57,214 nucleotides of DNA, from NCBI RefSeq assembly GCF_000382225.1, contig NZ_KB907823.1:1-57214 (forward strand), read 5' to 3'. This DNA is from Hymenobacter aerophilus DSM 13606 (GTDB taxonomy: Bacteria; Bacteroidota; Bacteroidia; Cytophagales; Hymenobacteraceae). Made by a program: the position numbers and the translations under genes. The notes beneath the pieces were generated by a model that saw nothing but the letters and a program-made list of their open reading frames with translations, had not been told where the DNA came from and made no database searches. Positions 15,942 to 24,000 of the stretch are shown one piece after another. The stretch's first letter is position 1; each line of letters opens with the position of its first letter.

Positions 15942-17286
15942 CCGCCTGGACGTGCGCCTGCTGGGGCGGTTGGTGCTACTGGTGGCCGCGCTGGCCGGGG
16001 GCGGGTACGCCGCGCTGCACCACGCCTACGGTCTGGCCCTGGGGAGCCTGCTGCTGCTGGTAGTGCTGGTGCTAGAGCTGGCCCGCTACCTGACGCGCGG
16101 CCAGCAGGCCCTAGCCGATTTCACGCTGGCCCTGCAATACCGCGACTTTACGCGGCATTACCCGGCACAGTCCGGCCCGGCGTCGCTGCGGCCCCTGCAC
16201 GAGGCCTTCAACCAGGCCAACGCCACGTTTGGGGAGTTGCGGGCCGAGCAGGAAGGGCAGTTCCAGTACTTGCAAACTATCCTGGCCCTGCTCGATACCG
16301 GCATTGTGTCCTACGACGCGGCGGGTACCGTAGGCTGGGTAAACGAGGCGTTCAAGCAGACGCTGCACCTGCCGTACCTGAAAAATATCCGAGCGCTGCA
16401 CGTTCGGCAGCCGGTGCTCTACGAGGCCATCAGCCGGGCAGTGCCCGGCCAGCCTGAGGTGGTGAAACTGACAGTGGGTCCCCAAACGGTGCAGCTGCTC
16501 GTGTCGGCCACCCAGTTTACGCTCCGCGGGGAAGCGTTTACCCTTCTGGCCTTCAAGAACGTGAGCCAGGCCCTGGCGGATACCGAAACGGCCGCCTGGC
16601 AGCAGCTGCTCCGAGTGATGACGCACGAAATCATGAACTCCGTGGCCCCCATTGCCTCGCTGGCCGATTCGCTGGGCCGCCACGTGCAGGCTGCCCGGCA
16701 GCAGGCAGCTTCGGATGAGTTGCTCGACGACGTGGGGACTGGCATTCACATCATCCAGCAGCGCAGCGAAGGGCTGCTGCGCTTCGCTCAGGTGTACCGG
16801 GATTTTAGCACCCTGGCCGCGCCGCAGCGCACGACCCTGTACATACAGGAATTGCTCCAGGCCACCCGGCAGCTATTGGCGCAGCAGCTGGCTGCGCAGG
16901 GTATCGAGGTCACCCTCAGCGTCCGGCCCGCCCACCTCACCCTGCACGCCGACGGCCACCTGCTGGAGCAGGTGCTCATCAATCTGGTGCTTAATGCGGC
17001 GCAGGCGGTTGCGCAAACGCCCAACCCGCGCATCAGACTGCTGGCCTGGCCTGATGAAGAGCAGCGGGTGGTTGTGGAGGTGAAAGACAACGGAACCGGT
17101 ATTCCCGCCGACGTGCTGGACAGCATCTTCGTTCCTTTTTTCACCACCCGCCCCAACGGCTCCGGGATTGGGTTGAGCCTGGCCAAGCAAATCATGCAGT
17201 TGCACCAAGGCAGCATTCAGGTTCATTCCGTGGAAGGGGCCGGCAGCGCCTTTCAGCTGTGGTTTCCCCCTTCAGTTTCCTTTTAG
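15931..17286 (+). CDS. Sensor histidine kinase, partner of the NtrC-type regulator
   Basis: About 451 residues from the ATG at 15931, overlapping the regulator end by 11 nt. Two membrane helices lie near the N-terminus (residues about 8-50, almost no periplasmic loop), so the sensed signal is probably intramembrane or cytosolic. A PAS-like region follows (LDTGIVSYDAAGTVGWVNEAF), then a dimerisation H-box MTHEIMNSVAPIASL, N-box NLVLNAAQAV, G1 DNGTGIPADV, F-box FVPFFTTRPNGSGIGLSLAK. All kinase motifs are intact. Confidence 0.92.
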   Translation: MLFNRLDVRLLGRLVLLVAALAGGGYAALHHAYGLALGSLLLLVVLVLELARYLTRGQQALADFTLALQYRDFTRHYPAQSGPASLRPLHEAFNQANATFGELRAEQEGQFQYLQTILALLDTGIVSYDAAGTVGWVNEAFKQTLHLPYLKNIRALHVRQPVLYEAISRAVPGQPEVVKLTVGPQTVQLLVSATQFTLRGEAFTLLAFKNVSQALADTETAAWQQLLRVMTHEIMNSVAPIASLADSLGRHVQAARQQAASDELLDDVGTGIHIIQQRSEGLLRFAQVYRDFSTLAAPQRTTLYIQELLQATRQLLAQQLAAQGIEVTLSVRPAHLTLHADGHLLEQVLINLVLNAAQAVAQTPNPRIRLLAWPDEEQRVVVEVKDNGTGIPADVLDSIFVPFFTTRPNGSGIGLSLAKQIMQLHQGSIQVHSVEGAGSAFQLWFPPSVSF

Positions 17287-17351
17287 GGAATGGACATAGC
17301 CTGCTTAAATACCACTATTACCCCTCATCCGTCAAGTAGGCCAAAATGCCA

Positions 17352-18665
17352 TCAGGCCGCCGGCTCCACCGCGCAGATGCTGCCGATTGTTTCCGGCCCA
17401 GTATCATGTTCTGCGCCATCCCAAATCCGCCGCATCGTCTGGTGTTGGAAGTCTTCCACCACCTTGGCGTAAATCAGCGTCGTTTTGATGTTGGCATGGC
17501 CCATCACCTTTTGTAGCACTTCCACCGGCATACCCCGCAGCAGGCTCTGCGTGGCGAAGGTGTGCCGGGCTGTGTGCATGGTCACCAGCTCATGGAGGCT
17601 CACTGGCCGCTTGCACACCAGCCCGCTCACTACTGCCGACTGTTCCACCTCCCGCTCCAGGCCGGCCAGCCGGCAAATCCGCTTCAAATAGCGGTTCATC
17701 ACCTGGTTCTGATACACCGGCAGCAGCCGCGCCCCCTTGCCCGAGCGTTCCGCCCCGGCATACTTGGCCAGCAGGGCCCCGGCCACCCGCGTTAGGTACA
17801 CGCTCACCCGGGTGCGGGTCTTGGTCTGAATCAGACGCAGTACCTGCCCGCTGCCGTCGGGCAGCGCCTCCACGTTGCCGCCGTGCAGCTGCAGCACATC
17901 GGAGTAGCGCAGGCCCGTGTAGCAGCAGAACAGGAACACGTCCCGCACCGGCACCAGCGTCGAGGGCAGCACGGCCACCCGCAGCTGCTCCAGTTCGCCG
18001 GCCGTCAGGTACACCTTGTCGGTTTCCTCACTCGAAATCCGCAGCTTGTGCGGCTCCACCGCCAGCGTGCAACCCCGCTCGTCGCTCAAGTAGCCAAACA
18101 GCCGGCGCAAATCCTTGCCCACCGTGTAAAGCGAGTTGGGCGCCAGCCCCCGCACCGTCCGCAAATAGGCCACCACCGAATCGTGGGTAGCCAGGTCATA
18201 CGTCGCCACCGTGAGCGGCTGGCCCGCCAGATTCTGATAGTCGCGCAGCCAGTTGCCCACCACCAGGTAGTGGCGCAACGTGTTCCACATCAGCCCCCGC
18301 CCGCGCATCACCTCCCGAAACTTCATCAATTCCTCGACCACCAGCAGCTCGGCCGGGGCCGGGGCGGCTTCCGCCGGACGTAGCGCGGATTTCAGCCCGG
18401 CCACCGTGGGCGGGTCGCCCGCTGCCCTTACTGCCCGCCACCAGGTTAGCACGTCGGTGGCCATGCGCGCCAGCAGGGCGTTGGCATCCTCGAAGAGGGG
18501 GTAGGAGCGGCGAAACTGCTGCCGGTCCTCGTTCCAGTCGGCCGGCCGGCATTTCTCACCCGTCGAGCAGGCCAGCCGTGCCCCGTCGAAGTACACCATC
18601 AGGTACACGGGACATTCTCCCGCCTTGTTTTGCTTCTGCCTGCGCAGCGTGAATTGGGTTACCAT
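17352..18665 (-). CDS. Tyrosine integrase/recombinase
   Basis: A 437-residue Bacteroidota-type phage/ICE integrase. The N-terminal arm-binding region (TLRRQKQNKAGECPVYLMVY, CSTGEKCRPADWNE) is followed by a SAM-like core-binding domain and the catalytic domain with R253 (CYTGLRYSDV), H364-x-x-R367 (HTARHTF), the box-II histidine in MGHANIKTT and the nucleophile Y399 (IYAKV). All catalytic residues are present. It lies at the left edge of the replication and cargo region, with the repressor upstream, as in temperate elements; an attachment site is expected near 17287-17351 but no repeat partner was found. Confidence 0.93.
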   Translation of the reverse strand: MVTQFTLRRQKQNKAGECPVYLMVYFDGARLACSTGEKCRPADWNEDRQQFRRSYPLFEDANALLARMATDVLTWWRAVRAAGDPPTVAGLKSALRPAEAAPAPAELLVVEELMKFREVMRGRGLMWNTLRHYLVVGNWLRDYQNLAGQPLTVATYDLATHDSVVAYLRTVRGLAPNSLYTVGKDLRRLFGYLSDERGCTLAVEPHKLRISSEETDKVYLTAGELEQLRVAVLPSTLVPVRDVFLFCCYTGLRYSDVLQLHGGNVEALPDGSGQVLRLIQTKTRTRVSVYLTRVAGALLAKYAGAERSGKGARLLPVYQNQVMNRYLKRICRLAGLEREVEQSAVVSGLVCKRPVSLHELVTMHTARHTFATQSLLRGMPVEVLQKVMGHANIKTTLIYAKVVEDFQHQTMRRIWDGAEHDTGPETIGSICAVEPAA

Positions 18666-18752
18666 AAGAGGGTAGCGTGTAGGGTAGCGTCGCTTCCGCC
18701 GTTAAGTGAAAGTTTCGCGCCCAGGAGTGCCATTTCCCCCGAACGCAAAAAA

Positions 18753-18794
18753 CCCGGAAACATGCCTTCGCGGTGCGAGAAGCAAGTTTCCGGG
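18753..18794 (-). terminator. Terminator between repressor and integrase
   Basis: A 9-bp stem CCCGGAAAC / GTTTCCGGG with a long loop is followed on the minus strand by TTTTTTGCG. Outer bases GAACG/CGTTC can extend the pairing. It separates the repressor transcript from the integrase. Confidence 0.65.
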
Positions 18795-18882
18795 CGTTCC
18801 GGGGGTGCTAAAATGAGCCTCCTGTCGGGGCTCAATTATTCAATCTCAGTGCCTTGTAAGTCGCACAATTTCAATTGCTTGT

Positions 18883-18907
18883 AAAGCCGGCTCGCTTGGC
18901 CGGCTTT
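18883..18907. terminator. Small G/C hairpin next to repressor 3' end
   Basis: A 9-bp stem AAAGCCGGC / GCCGGCTTT with a 7-nt loop and TTTTT on the plus side, 10 bases beyond the repressor stop. It could stop transcription from either side. Confidence 0.6.
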
Positions 18908-18917
18908 TTACTGTGGC

Positions 18918-19796
18918 TTATTCTGGGACCTGTTCCTCCAAATGCCGCCGTACCTCGGCCCGGTCGAAGCCCAGCGTCTCAATCACCTGAAATATGCGCT
19001 CGGCCGTAATTTCCGGAAAGCTTGGAATCAGGGTCGACAAGTAGCCCCGCACCCGCCAGAGCTGGCCGATGTCGGCGGCCGGCAACTCGTAGGGCAGCAC
19101 CGCCGGATTATCCGAGTACAGGCGCACCATCTCGCTACGGTCCATTATCCGCTCCCGGATGCGCTTGAGCATCACGCTCTCCTCCGTCACCACCACGTAG
19201 ATGTCGCCCGGCGTGAGCAGGTCCAGGCGCTCAACCGGCGACACGATAACGATGTCCCGGTGGTTGATGGTGGGCTCCATGCTGTCACCGAAGACTTCAA
19301 ATGCGCAGAACGTCCCGAACTCAAAGCCCGGCAGACGGTAGTAGCGCAGCTGCTTTTTATATACGGGCTCATTGTACTGCCGCACGTAGCCGGCCTGCGC
19401 CAGAACCGGCACGAAGGGAATCGTCTCCTTGCCCTCTTCGTCCACCGTGATGGTCAGAATCCGGTCGAACCCCGATACCCCCTTTTGGCTGGCTGCCTTG
19501 GTCAGGTTCAGGGTGGGTTTGGGGGCCGGTGCGTCAGTGGCCGTGGCCGAGCGCAACATCGGGCCCACGCCCAGCATCAGCCAGTCCGCCGATATATTCG
19601 GCCACTGCGTTAAAAAGTCTACCAGAGTAGGATAGCTGGGCTCCGCTCCCCCCAGGATGCTGTACAGCTTGCTGGTTGTGCTGTACCCCAGTGCTTTCGT
19701 AGCACTGCTGGCGTTCAGGTTGTAATGCTCAAACAGTTGCTGGACCCGCTGCACCACCGCCGGTATCTTTTTAGTCTGTGTATCAGCGCATTTCAT
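18918..19796 (-). CDS. CI/LexA-like phage repressor with S24 peptidase domain
   Basis: About 292 residues from the ATG at 19796. The N-terminal HTH is of XRE type (VQQLFEHYNLNASSATKALG, then YSTTSKLYSILGG), followed by a linker and a C-terminal S24 autoproteolytic domain: FGDSMEPTI with Ser172, and the general base Lys211 in MLKRIRE. RecA-stimulated self-cleavage would derepress the element on DNA damage. It diverges from a Cro-like gene across a 104-bp operator region. Longer starts upstream are possible but would read into the operators. Confidence 0.9.
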   Translation of the reverse strand: MKCADTQTKKIPAVVQRVQQLFEHYNLNASSATKALGYSTTSKLYSILGGAEPSYPTLVDFLTQWPNISADWLMLGVGPMLRSATATDAPAPKPTLNLTKAASQKGVSGFDRILTITVDEEGKETIPFVPVLAQAGYVRQYNEPVYKKQLRYYRLPGFEFGTFCAFEVFGDSMEPTINHRDIVIVSPVERLDLLTPGDIYVVVTEESVMLKRIRERIMDRSEMVRLYSDNPAVLPYELPAADIGQLWRVRGYLSTLIPSFPEITAERIFQVIETLGFDRAEVRRHLEEQVPE

Positions 19797-19800
19797 GCTA

Positions 19801-19896
19801 TTTCCTGTTTTGTTGCAACATTTGTTCCTGGATAGCCTTAGAAATGCGACAAAAAGCAATTACATTTCAGTGGCAATATACATACTAAACAGGAAA
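19801..19896. promoter_or_regulatory. Repressor/Cro operator region with inverted repeats
   Basis: TTTCCTGTTT at 19801-19810 and its exact complement AAACAGGAAA at 19887-19896 flank the divergent promoters, and a perfect palindrome TGTTGCAACA sits at 19811-19820. The symmetric layout between repressor and Cro-like starts fits the operators of a lysogeny switch. Binding by either protein is inferred. Confidence 0.6.
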
Positions 19897-19900
19897 CAAC

Positions 19901-20161
19901 ATGGAAAATAACGGGAAAAAGCCCACCGCGTTGCAACTCGTGCTGCAAAAACTTGGGGGCAAGACGTCCATCATGCGCGATACGCTCGAACGACTGCAGG
20001 GCCGGGGCATCAAAACCAGCAAGTCGGCCCTTTACCAGGCCATTGCCGGCCGCACCCACCGCCAGGAAGTGGTCGAGGTATTTCTGGAAGTGGCCGAGGA
20101 AGAGTTCGAGCGCCGCCGCCAGGTCGACGAGCGGGCCCGCCAGTTAATCGATGAGGACTGA
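19901..20161 (+). CDS. Cro-like HTH regulator
   Basis: An 86-residue protein starting 104 bp from the repressor and divergent from it. A helix-turn-helix is suggested by LVLQKLGGKTSIMRDTLERL and KTSKSALYQAIAGRT, followed by an acidic helical tail (VEVFLEVAEEEFERRRQV). Its place as first rightward gene of the switch suggests a Cro-type repressor or early activator. Its stop overlaps the next start (TGATG). Confidence 0.7.
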   Translation: MENNGKKPTALQLVLQKLGGKTSIMRDTLERLQGRGIKTSKSALYQAIAGRTHRQEVVEVFLEVAEEEFERRRQVDERARQLIDED

Positions 20162-20466
20162 TGCAAACCGTCGTCCTCATCCCCGAACCCGAGTGGCGGC
20201 AAATCGTCCACCGCCTCGACCAGCTGGAGCAGGCCGCCCGGGCCACCGCGCCAGCCGCTGAACCCGCCGGCCAGTTCCTCAACGTGCGCCAGGCCGCCGC
20301 CCACCTTGGCATGAAGCCCGACGGCCTGCGCAAGGCCCGCCGGGCCGGCCGCATCCAGGGCGTGCGCCTCAACGAGAAGGAGTGGGGCTTCCGGCCCGCT
20401 GAGCTCACCCGCTATCAGAACCGCTACAACCGCTACCCAGCCACCACTGAACGGCAAGCAGCCTGA
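20161..20466 (+). CDS. HTH (excisionase/MerR-like) protein A
   Basis: A 101-residue protein with an N-terminal strand and helix (VVLIPEPEWRQIVHRLDQLEQ), a Pro/Ala linker, and a winged-helix domain FLNVRQAAAHLGMKPDGLRK, ARRAGRIQGVRLNEKEWGFR of the HTH_17 type found in excisionases and small phage regulators. It overlaps the Cro-like stop by 1 nt. A paralogue follows at 20533-20835. Confidence 0.75.
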   Translation: MQTVVLIPEPEWRQIVHRLDQLEQAARATAPAAEPAGQFLNVRQAAAHLGMKPDGLRKARRAGRIQGVRLNEKEWGFRPAELTRYQNRYNRYPATTERQAA

Positions 20467-20532
20467 GCCGCATGCTCTTGTGGGCCCCTTGAACGTAAGC
20501 CGAAGATGGTTTCACTTTTCATCCCCATCTCC

Positions 20533-20835
20533 ATGCAACCGTTTCTGCTCATCCCCGAATCCGAGTGGCTGGCGCTGCGCGCCGAAGTAGCCCAGCTGTC
20601 CGAACAACACGCCCAACTCCTGCAGCCGGCCCCGGCCGCGCCCGACCAAATCCTGCCCACTGAGCAGGCCGCCGCCTACATCGGTTTGTGCGCCGAATCG
20701 CTCCGTCGCGCCCGACGCATTGGCCGCATCCAGGGCGTCCGCCTCAACGAGAAGGATTGGGGCTACCGCCGCTCCGTACTCGACGCCTACCCGCTCCGCT
20801 ACCACCGTCCTTCCCCTTTCAACTATTCCATTTAG
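20533..20835 (+). CDS. HTH (excisionase/MerR-like) protein B, paralogue of A
   Basis: About 100 residues from MQPFLLIPES. It has the same plan as the gene before it: LLIPESEWLALRAEVAQL, a Pro/Ala linker, then LPTEQAAAYIGLCAESLRRA and RRIGRIQGVRLNEKDWGYR. The shared RIQGVRLNEK(E/D)WG block shows tandem duplication followed by divergence in the recognition region. The two proteins may bind different sites or form a heterodimer. Confidence 0.75.
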   Translation: MQPFLLIPESEWLALRAEVAQLSEQHAQLLQPAPAAPDQILPTEQAAAYIGLCAESLRRARRIGRIQGVRLNEKDWGYRRSVLDAYPLRYHRPSPFNYSI

Positions 20836-20864
20836 TCCACTTCCGGCCCCAATTCCCTTATCCC

Positions 20865-21479
20865 ATGCCAACTCCCCACCACGCGCTGGTCGGCCCGGCC
20901 GCCGACGAGCCTGCCCCGCGTTCCATCCTGCGCATCCAGAAAGCCCGCGTCAAGCACCAGCAGCTGCAGTGCGAATTCACCGAGCAGCGCACCGACCAGG
21001 CCCCTCCCCGCACCTTCGCCCTCACCTGCCAGGAGCTCGTGCACCCCGACCTGCTTCACTGGTTTGAGCAACTCGTGCCCCACCTGTGCCTGCTGTGCGA
21101 GCAACTATCTGAGACGCCCGACTTCTGGCCCGACGACGAGACCGGCACGCTCCCCGACCACTTCGCCGCCTTCACCGTCACCGGCTTCACCCTCGGCGGC
21201 AGTGGGAGCGGAGTCACGCTCATCGGCCAGCGCCAGCTCGCCGGTGGCAAGCTGCTCAATCTGACCAGCCCCTACGTAGCCTTCGACCACGAGCTCGAAC
21301 CCTACGCCTATGCCGGCTTGCTCGAAGCCACCGTCCAAACCGCGCTGCTCGAAGTGGAAGCCGCCCTGCGCGGCAAGTGCACCGAGTGCCGCCAGCTCGG
21401 CCTGTTCGAGCCGCCCGCGCCCTTTACGGCCCCCGACGAGCCCTTCGTTCCGCTGATTCCTATGCCGGCGCATGCATGA
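20865..21479 (+). CDS. Hypothetical protein of the replication module
   Basis: About 204 residues from MPTPHHALVG. Basic N-terminus (ILRIQKARVKHQQLQCEF), a helical middle with LVPHLCLLCEQLSETPDFW, a beta-rich part (FTVTGFTLGGSGSGVTLIGQ) and a possible Cys pair near the end (KCTECRQLGLFE). No family was recognised. It overlaps the putative initiator by 4 nt (ATGA), so it is translationally coupled to replication. Confidence 0.6.
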   Translation: MPTPHHALVGPAADEPAPRSILRIQKARVKHQQLQCEFTEQRTDQAPPRTFALTCQELVHPDLLHWFEQLVPHLCLLCEQLSETPDFWPDDETGTLPDHFAAFTVTGFTLGGSGSGVTLIGQRQLAGGKLLNLTSPYVAFDHELEPYAYAGLLEATVQTALLEVEAALRGKCTECRQLGLFEPPAPFTAPDEPFVPLIPMPAHA

Positions 21480-22594
21480 ACTACGTGGCCCACACCCGCG
21501 CCGCCCACGAGCACCTGAGCCAACAAGCCCAGGCCCGGCCCCACCATGTCAGCCTGTATTGGGCCCTGTTCTTTGAGTGGAATGCTGCCCGCTTCCCCGC
21601 CGGCCTCGACCTCGACCACCCCGCCACCATGCGGGCCGCCCGCATCGGCAACGAGCGCACCTACCGCGCCGCCCTCTACGACCTCGACACCTGGCAGCTG
21701 CTGGCCTACCAGCCCAGTCAGTCGCGCTACGGCCGCAGCCGCTGCTTCCTCACCGACTTGTCCCAACCGCCCGCCATCGGGGGCAGAAGTGCCCCTGATG
21801 AACCAGTCGTACCGGACTCGAAAGTCCCCCCGGTAAATCCCGGCACCGCGGGCACTTCTGCCCCCGATGCCGCCCAACCATCACAGGCACAAGTGCCCCC
21901 CATGCACCTGCCCACCGGGGGCACAAGTGCCCTACATGAAAAAGGCGCATCGGGGGCAGTTCTGCCCCCAGCACTTCAGGCACAAGTGCCCCCGATGCGG
22001 GCTTCATCGGGGGCAGAAGTGCCCGAAGACACCTTATATGGTAAAACAAAAGGTTTAAACAGTGTAGTAGTAAACGGCGGTGGCGCACCCAAAAAAAAGT
22101 GGGAGGGTGGCGAAGGCGAAGGGCTTTCAAGTGTGGAATTGCTCGACGAGCCCAAGCCGCCAAACAGCGTGGCTCCAGCCTCAAAAAAGAAAGTTGCGCC
22201 AAAGAAAAAAGGGGTAGGAGCGAGCCCCATCCGGCACGCCGCCCAAGCCCAGACTGCCGATGCCAACCCGCCCCCCAAACGCGGCCGGCCCCACCGCCCC
22301 GAAGTCCCCTTCGCCGAGTCCGCGCTGGCCACCTACGAGAACTTTGCCGCCGCCTTCGCCGGCACCGATTACGAACTAGCCGACCTGCGCTTCTACCACG
22401 CCCAGGTCACCAACTGGCGCAAAAACGGCGAGCCGCCCCGCCGCCGCGACTGGAAAGCCACCGCCACCCAATTCATGCTCAACGATGCGCACGATAACCG
22501 CCTCAAACTCGCCCCCGGCCCTCACGCCAACAATGCCACCGGCCCCGGAGCACTCTTTGCTCGCACTGGCTTCCGCTCCAAGTACGATGCGTGA
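21476..22594 (+). CDS. Putative replication initiator with origin repeats inside the gene
   Basis: A 372-residue protein. Residues 1-100 look like a winged helix of phage initiator or DnaD-like type (HVSLYWALFFEWNAARFPAG, IGNERTYRAALYDLDTWQLL, YGRSRCFLTDL). Residues about 100-185 are low complexity and are encoded by the palindromic repeat cluster at 21775-22027. A Lys-rich linker follows, then a C-terminal helical domain (YENFAAAFAGTDYELADLRF, WRKNGEPPRRRDWKATATQF). The plan copies lambda O: DNA-binding head, origin-encoding linker, C-terminal loader-interaction part. It overlaps genes on both sides. Confidence 0.7.
   Translation: MNYVAHTRAAHEHLSQQAQARPHHVSLYWALFFEWNAARFPAGLDLDHPATMRAARIGNERTYRAALYDLDTWQLLAYQPSQSRYGRSRCFLTDLSQPPAIGGRSAPDEPVVPDSKVPPVNPGTAGTSAPDAAQPSQAQVPPMHLPTGGTSALHEKGASGAVLPPALQAQVPPMRASSGAEVPEDTLYGKTKGLNSVVVNGGGAPKKKWEGGEGEGLSSVELLDEPKPPNSVAPASKKKVAPKKKGVGASPIRHAAQAQTADANPPPKRGRPHRPEVPFAESALATYENFAAAFAGTDYELADLRFYHAQVTNWRKNGEPPRRRDWKATATQFMLNDAHDNRLKLAPGPHANNATGPGALFARTGFRSKYDA
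21775..22075. other. Candidate replication origin: seven palindromic repeats plus AT-rich stretch
   Basis: The core GGCA(G/C)(A/T)(A/T)(G/C)TGCC occurs seven times: centred near 21787, 21857, 21893, 21924, 21960, 21986 and 22015, spaced mostly 26-36 bp. Flanks extend the symmetry (CATCGGGGGCA before, TGCCCCxGATG after). The repeats fall in different reading frames (encoding for example GTSAPD, AQVPPM, SGAEVP), so the constraint is on the DNA. An AT-rich stretch follows at 22033-22068 (TTATATGGTAAAACAAAAGG onward), suited to unwinding. The lambda ori has the same order within its O gene. Confidence 0.7.
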
Positions 22595-23330
22595 ACTGGC
22601 CGCCACGCCCAACCCCGAGGCCCGCGCCCTGCTGGCCGAGCTGTCGGTGGGCCTCACGATGGCCCAGGCCGCCGCCGCGCCCAAGCTGTTTCAGCTACGC
22701 CGCCAGCTCGGCGAAATCGTGCTCGTCAAGCTGCTCATCATTATCCTGCGCGCCTTCCTCGACTCGCTGCGCGTACCCGACAAGCCCGACGCGGCCGATG
22801 TCCTGGAGCTGGCCGACACGCTCACCCACACCTACACCCACGAGAGCGTCAAGGATATCATCCTGGCCCTGAAAGAAGCCCGCACCCGCGGTAGCAAGTT
22901 CTTCGCCTCGCTCGACGTTTCCCGCATCTACGCCCTGCTGGCCGAGTACTTCCAGCGCAAAGCCACCTACCTCGAAACCCAGCACCTCGACCGCAAAGCC
23001 CAGGCCGCCGGCGAGGCCACCGCCACCCTCACCCAGCTCCAACAAACCGCCCCCCAGTTGGTAGCCGCCATCGGCCGCCGTATCCCATCCGACCACCCCA
23101 ACGCCGAGCACCTGCGCCAGCGGCTCACCCTCATCAACCAGCGCCAAAAACGCGGCCTGCTCCCGCCTGCCGAAGCCGAGCACCAACGCCACCAACTGCA
23201 ACTACTCACCCAGCGCAACCCCCGCCCCGACTGGCAGCCCAGCCCCGAAGCCCAAAAGGAAATCGACCGCCGCCACCGCGCCGAAGACCGCCGCCTCGCC
23301 GACCGCTACCGTCCCAACTCCGCCGCCTGA
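22587..23330 (+). CDS. Putative replication accessory protein (helicase-loader position)
   Basis: About 247 residues from MRELAATPNP, which overlaps the initiator end (ATGCGTGA); starts at 22533 or earlier are possible. Helical throughout: LLAELSVGLTMAQAAAAPKL, VLVKLLIIILRAFLDSL, then ESVKDIILALKEARTRGSKF with FASLDVSRIYALLAEYF, and a basic tail (EIDRRHRAEDRRLADRY). The central block resembles uncharacterised Bacteroidota phage proteins. No Walker motif is present. Its place directly after the initiator mirrors lambda P, so helicase loading is plausible but unproven. Confidence 0.6.
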   Translation: MRELAATPNPEARALLAELSVGLTMAQAAAAPKLFQLRRQLGEIVLVKLLIIILRAFLDSLRVPDKPDAADVLELADTLTHTYTHESVKDIILALKEARTRGSKFFASLDVSRIYALLAEYFQRKATYLETQHLDRKAQAAGEATATLTQLQQTAPQLVAAIGRRIPSDHPNAEHLRQRLTLINQRQKRGLLPPAEAEHQRHQLQLLTQRNPRPDWQPSPEAQKEIDRRHRAEDRRLADRYRPNSAA

Positions 23331-23530
23331 ATAATTCCGCGCCTGCTATTGTGCAGTTGGTAGTTATCCTATCCGCAGCTAATCTAGACTGTTAATTAGC
23401 ACAGGGTGCTCACAATCTTGACCGCCGCCCTCGGCTGCCGCTTGCCTCATAAATCCGAACAGAACCTGACAACCAACCAACCTTGGCTTGCTATCAATTT
23501 TCACTGGACCATCCCACCCTATTAAATCTG

Positions 23531-23959
23531 CTAACGAGAATATCCTCTGTTGAAATCTGCAATTTCACTCGCTGGAATAGTGGCCCTTCTTCTTGCTTCA
23601 TCCTGAGGCGAGCCTAAAACAAAGCCATGTTGAAAAAGCGGATTGATTAATTCCCTGCCTTGGTCGCATCGGCGGTTGAATATCGTGATATATCCGGGGC
23701 GTGTGTTATTATATACTTCGGCAACCAAATCGACAGGTGCATTTCCATTATCGACGTAGTATAATCTTCTTTCAACACCCCATTTATTTTCCTGTAGATA
23801 GTATGGACCTTGTCCTGGAGTAGGTAGCGAGTGCCCTTTGGTATCGACCTTATATTGCCCTTCAAATGATGAAATTTGACCTGCAGGAACCTCTACTTCG
23901 ATAAGAACCTGACGGGCCGGATTGGCGAGGTAACCTGCTATTTCAAAAAAGTTGTTCAT
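23531..23959 (-). CDS. Hypothetical protein downstream of type III restriction genes
   Basis: A 142-residue protein, 41 bp after the res stop on the same strand. It looks beta-rich (VLIEVEVPAGQISSFEGQYK, YYLQENKWGVERRLYYVDNG, DLVAEVYNNTRPGYITIF) with a helical end. No family was recognised. Its base composition is more AT-rich than the replication genes next to it, like the restriction operon, which suggests it arrived with that operon. Confidence 0.55.
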   Translation of the reverse strand: MNNFFEIAGYLANPARQVLIEVEVPAGQISSFEGQYKVDTKGHSLPTPGQGPYYLQENKWGVERRLYYVDNGNAPVDLVAEVYNNTRPGYITIFNRRCDQGRELINPLFQHGFVLGSPQDEARRRATIPASEIADFNRGYSR

Positions 23960-24000
23960 GTTTTTTGCTGTGGGGCGATTAAATTGAAACCTACTATATC

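Noticed and set aside
17287..17351. attL core next to the integrase
   Set aside because: No tRNA end and no matching direct repeat could be found elsewhere in the window, so a site cannot be given.
21775..22027. Repeat cluster as a CRISPR array
   Set aside because: Repeats are only 12-26 bp, palindromic, unevenly spaced, in both orientations and inside a coding frame; no cas gene is present.
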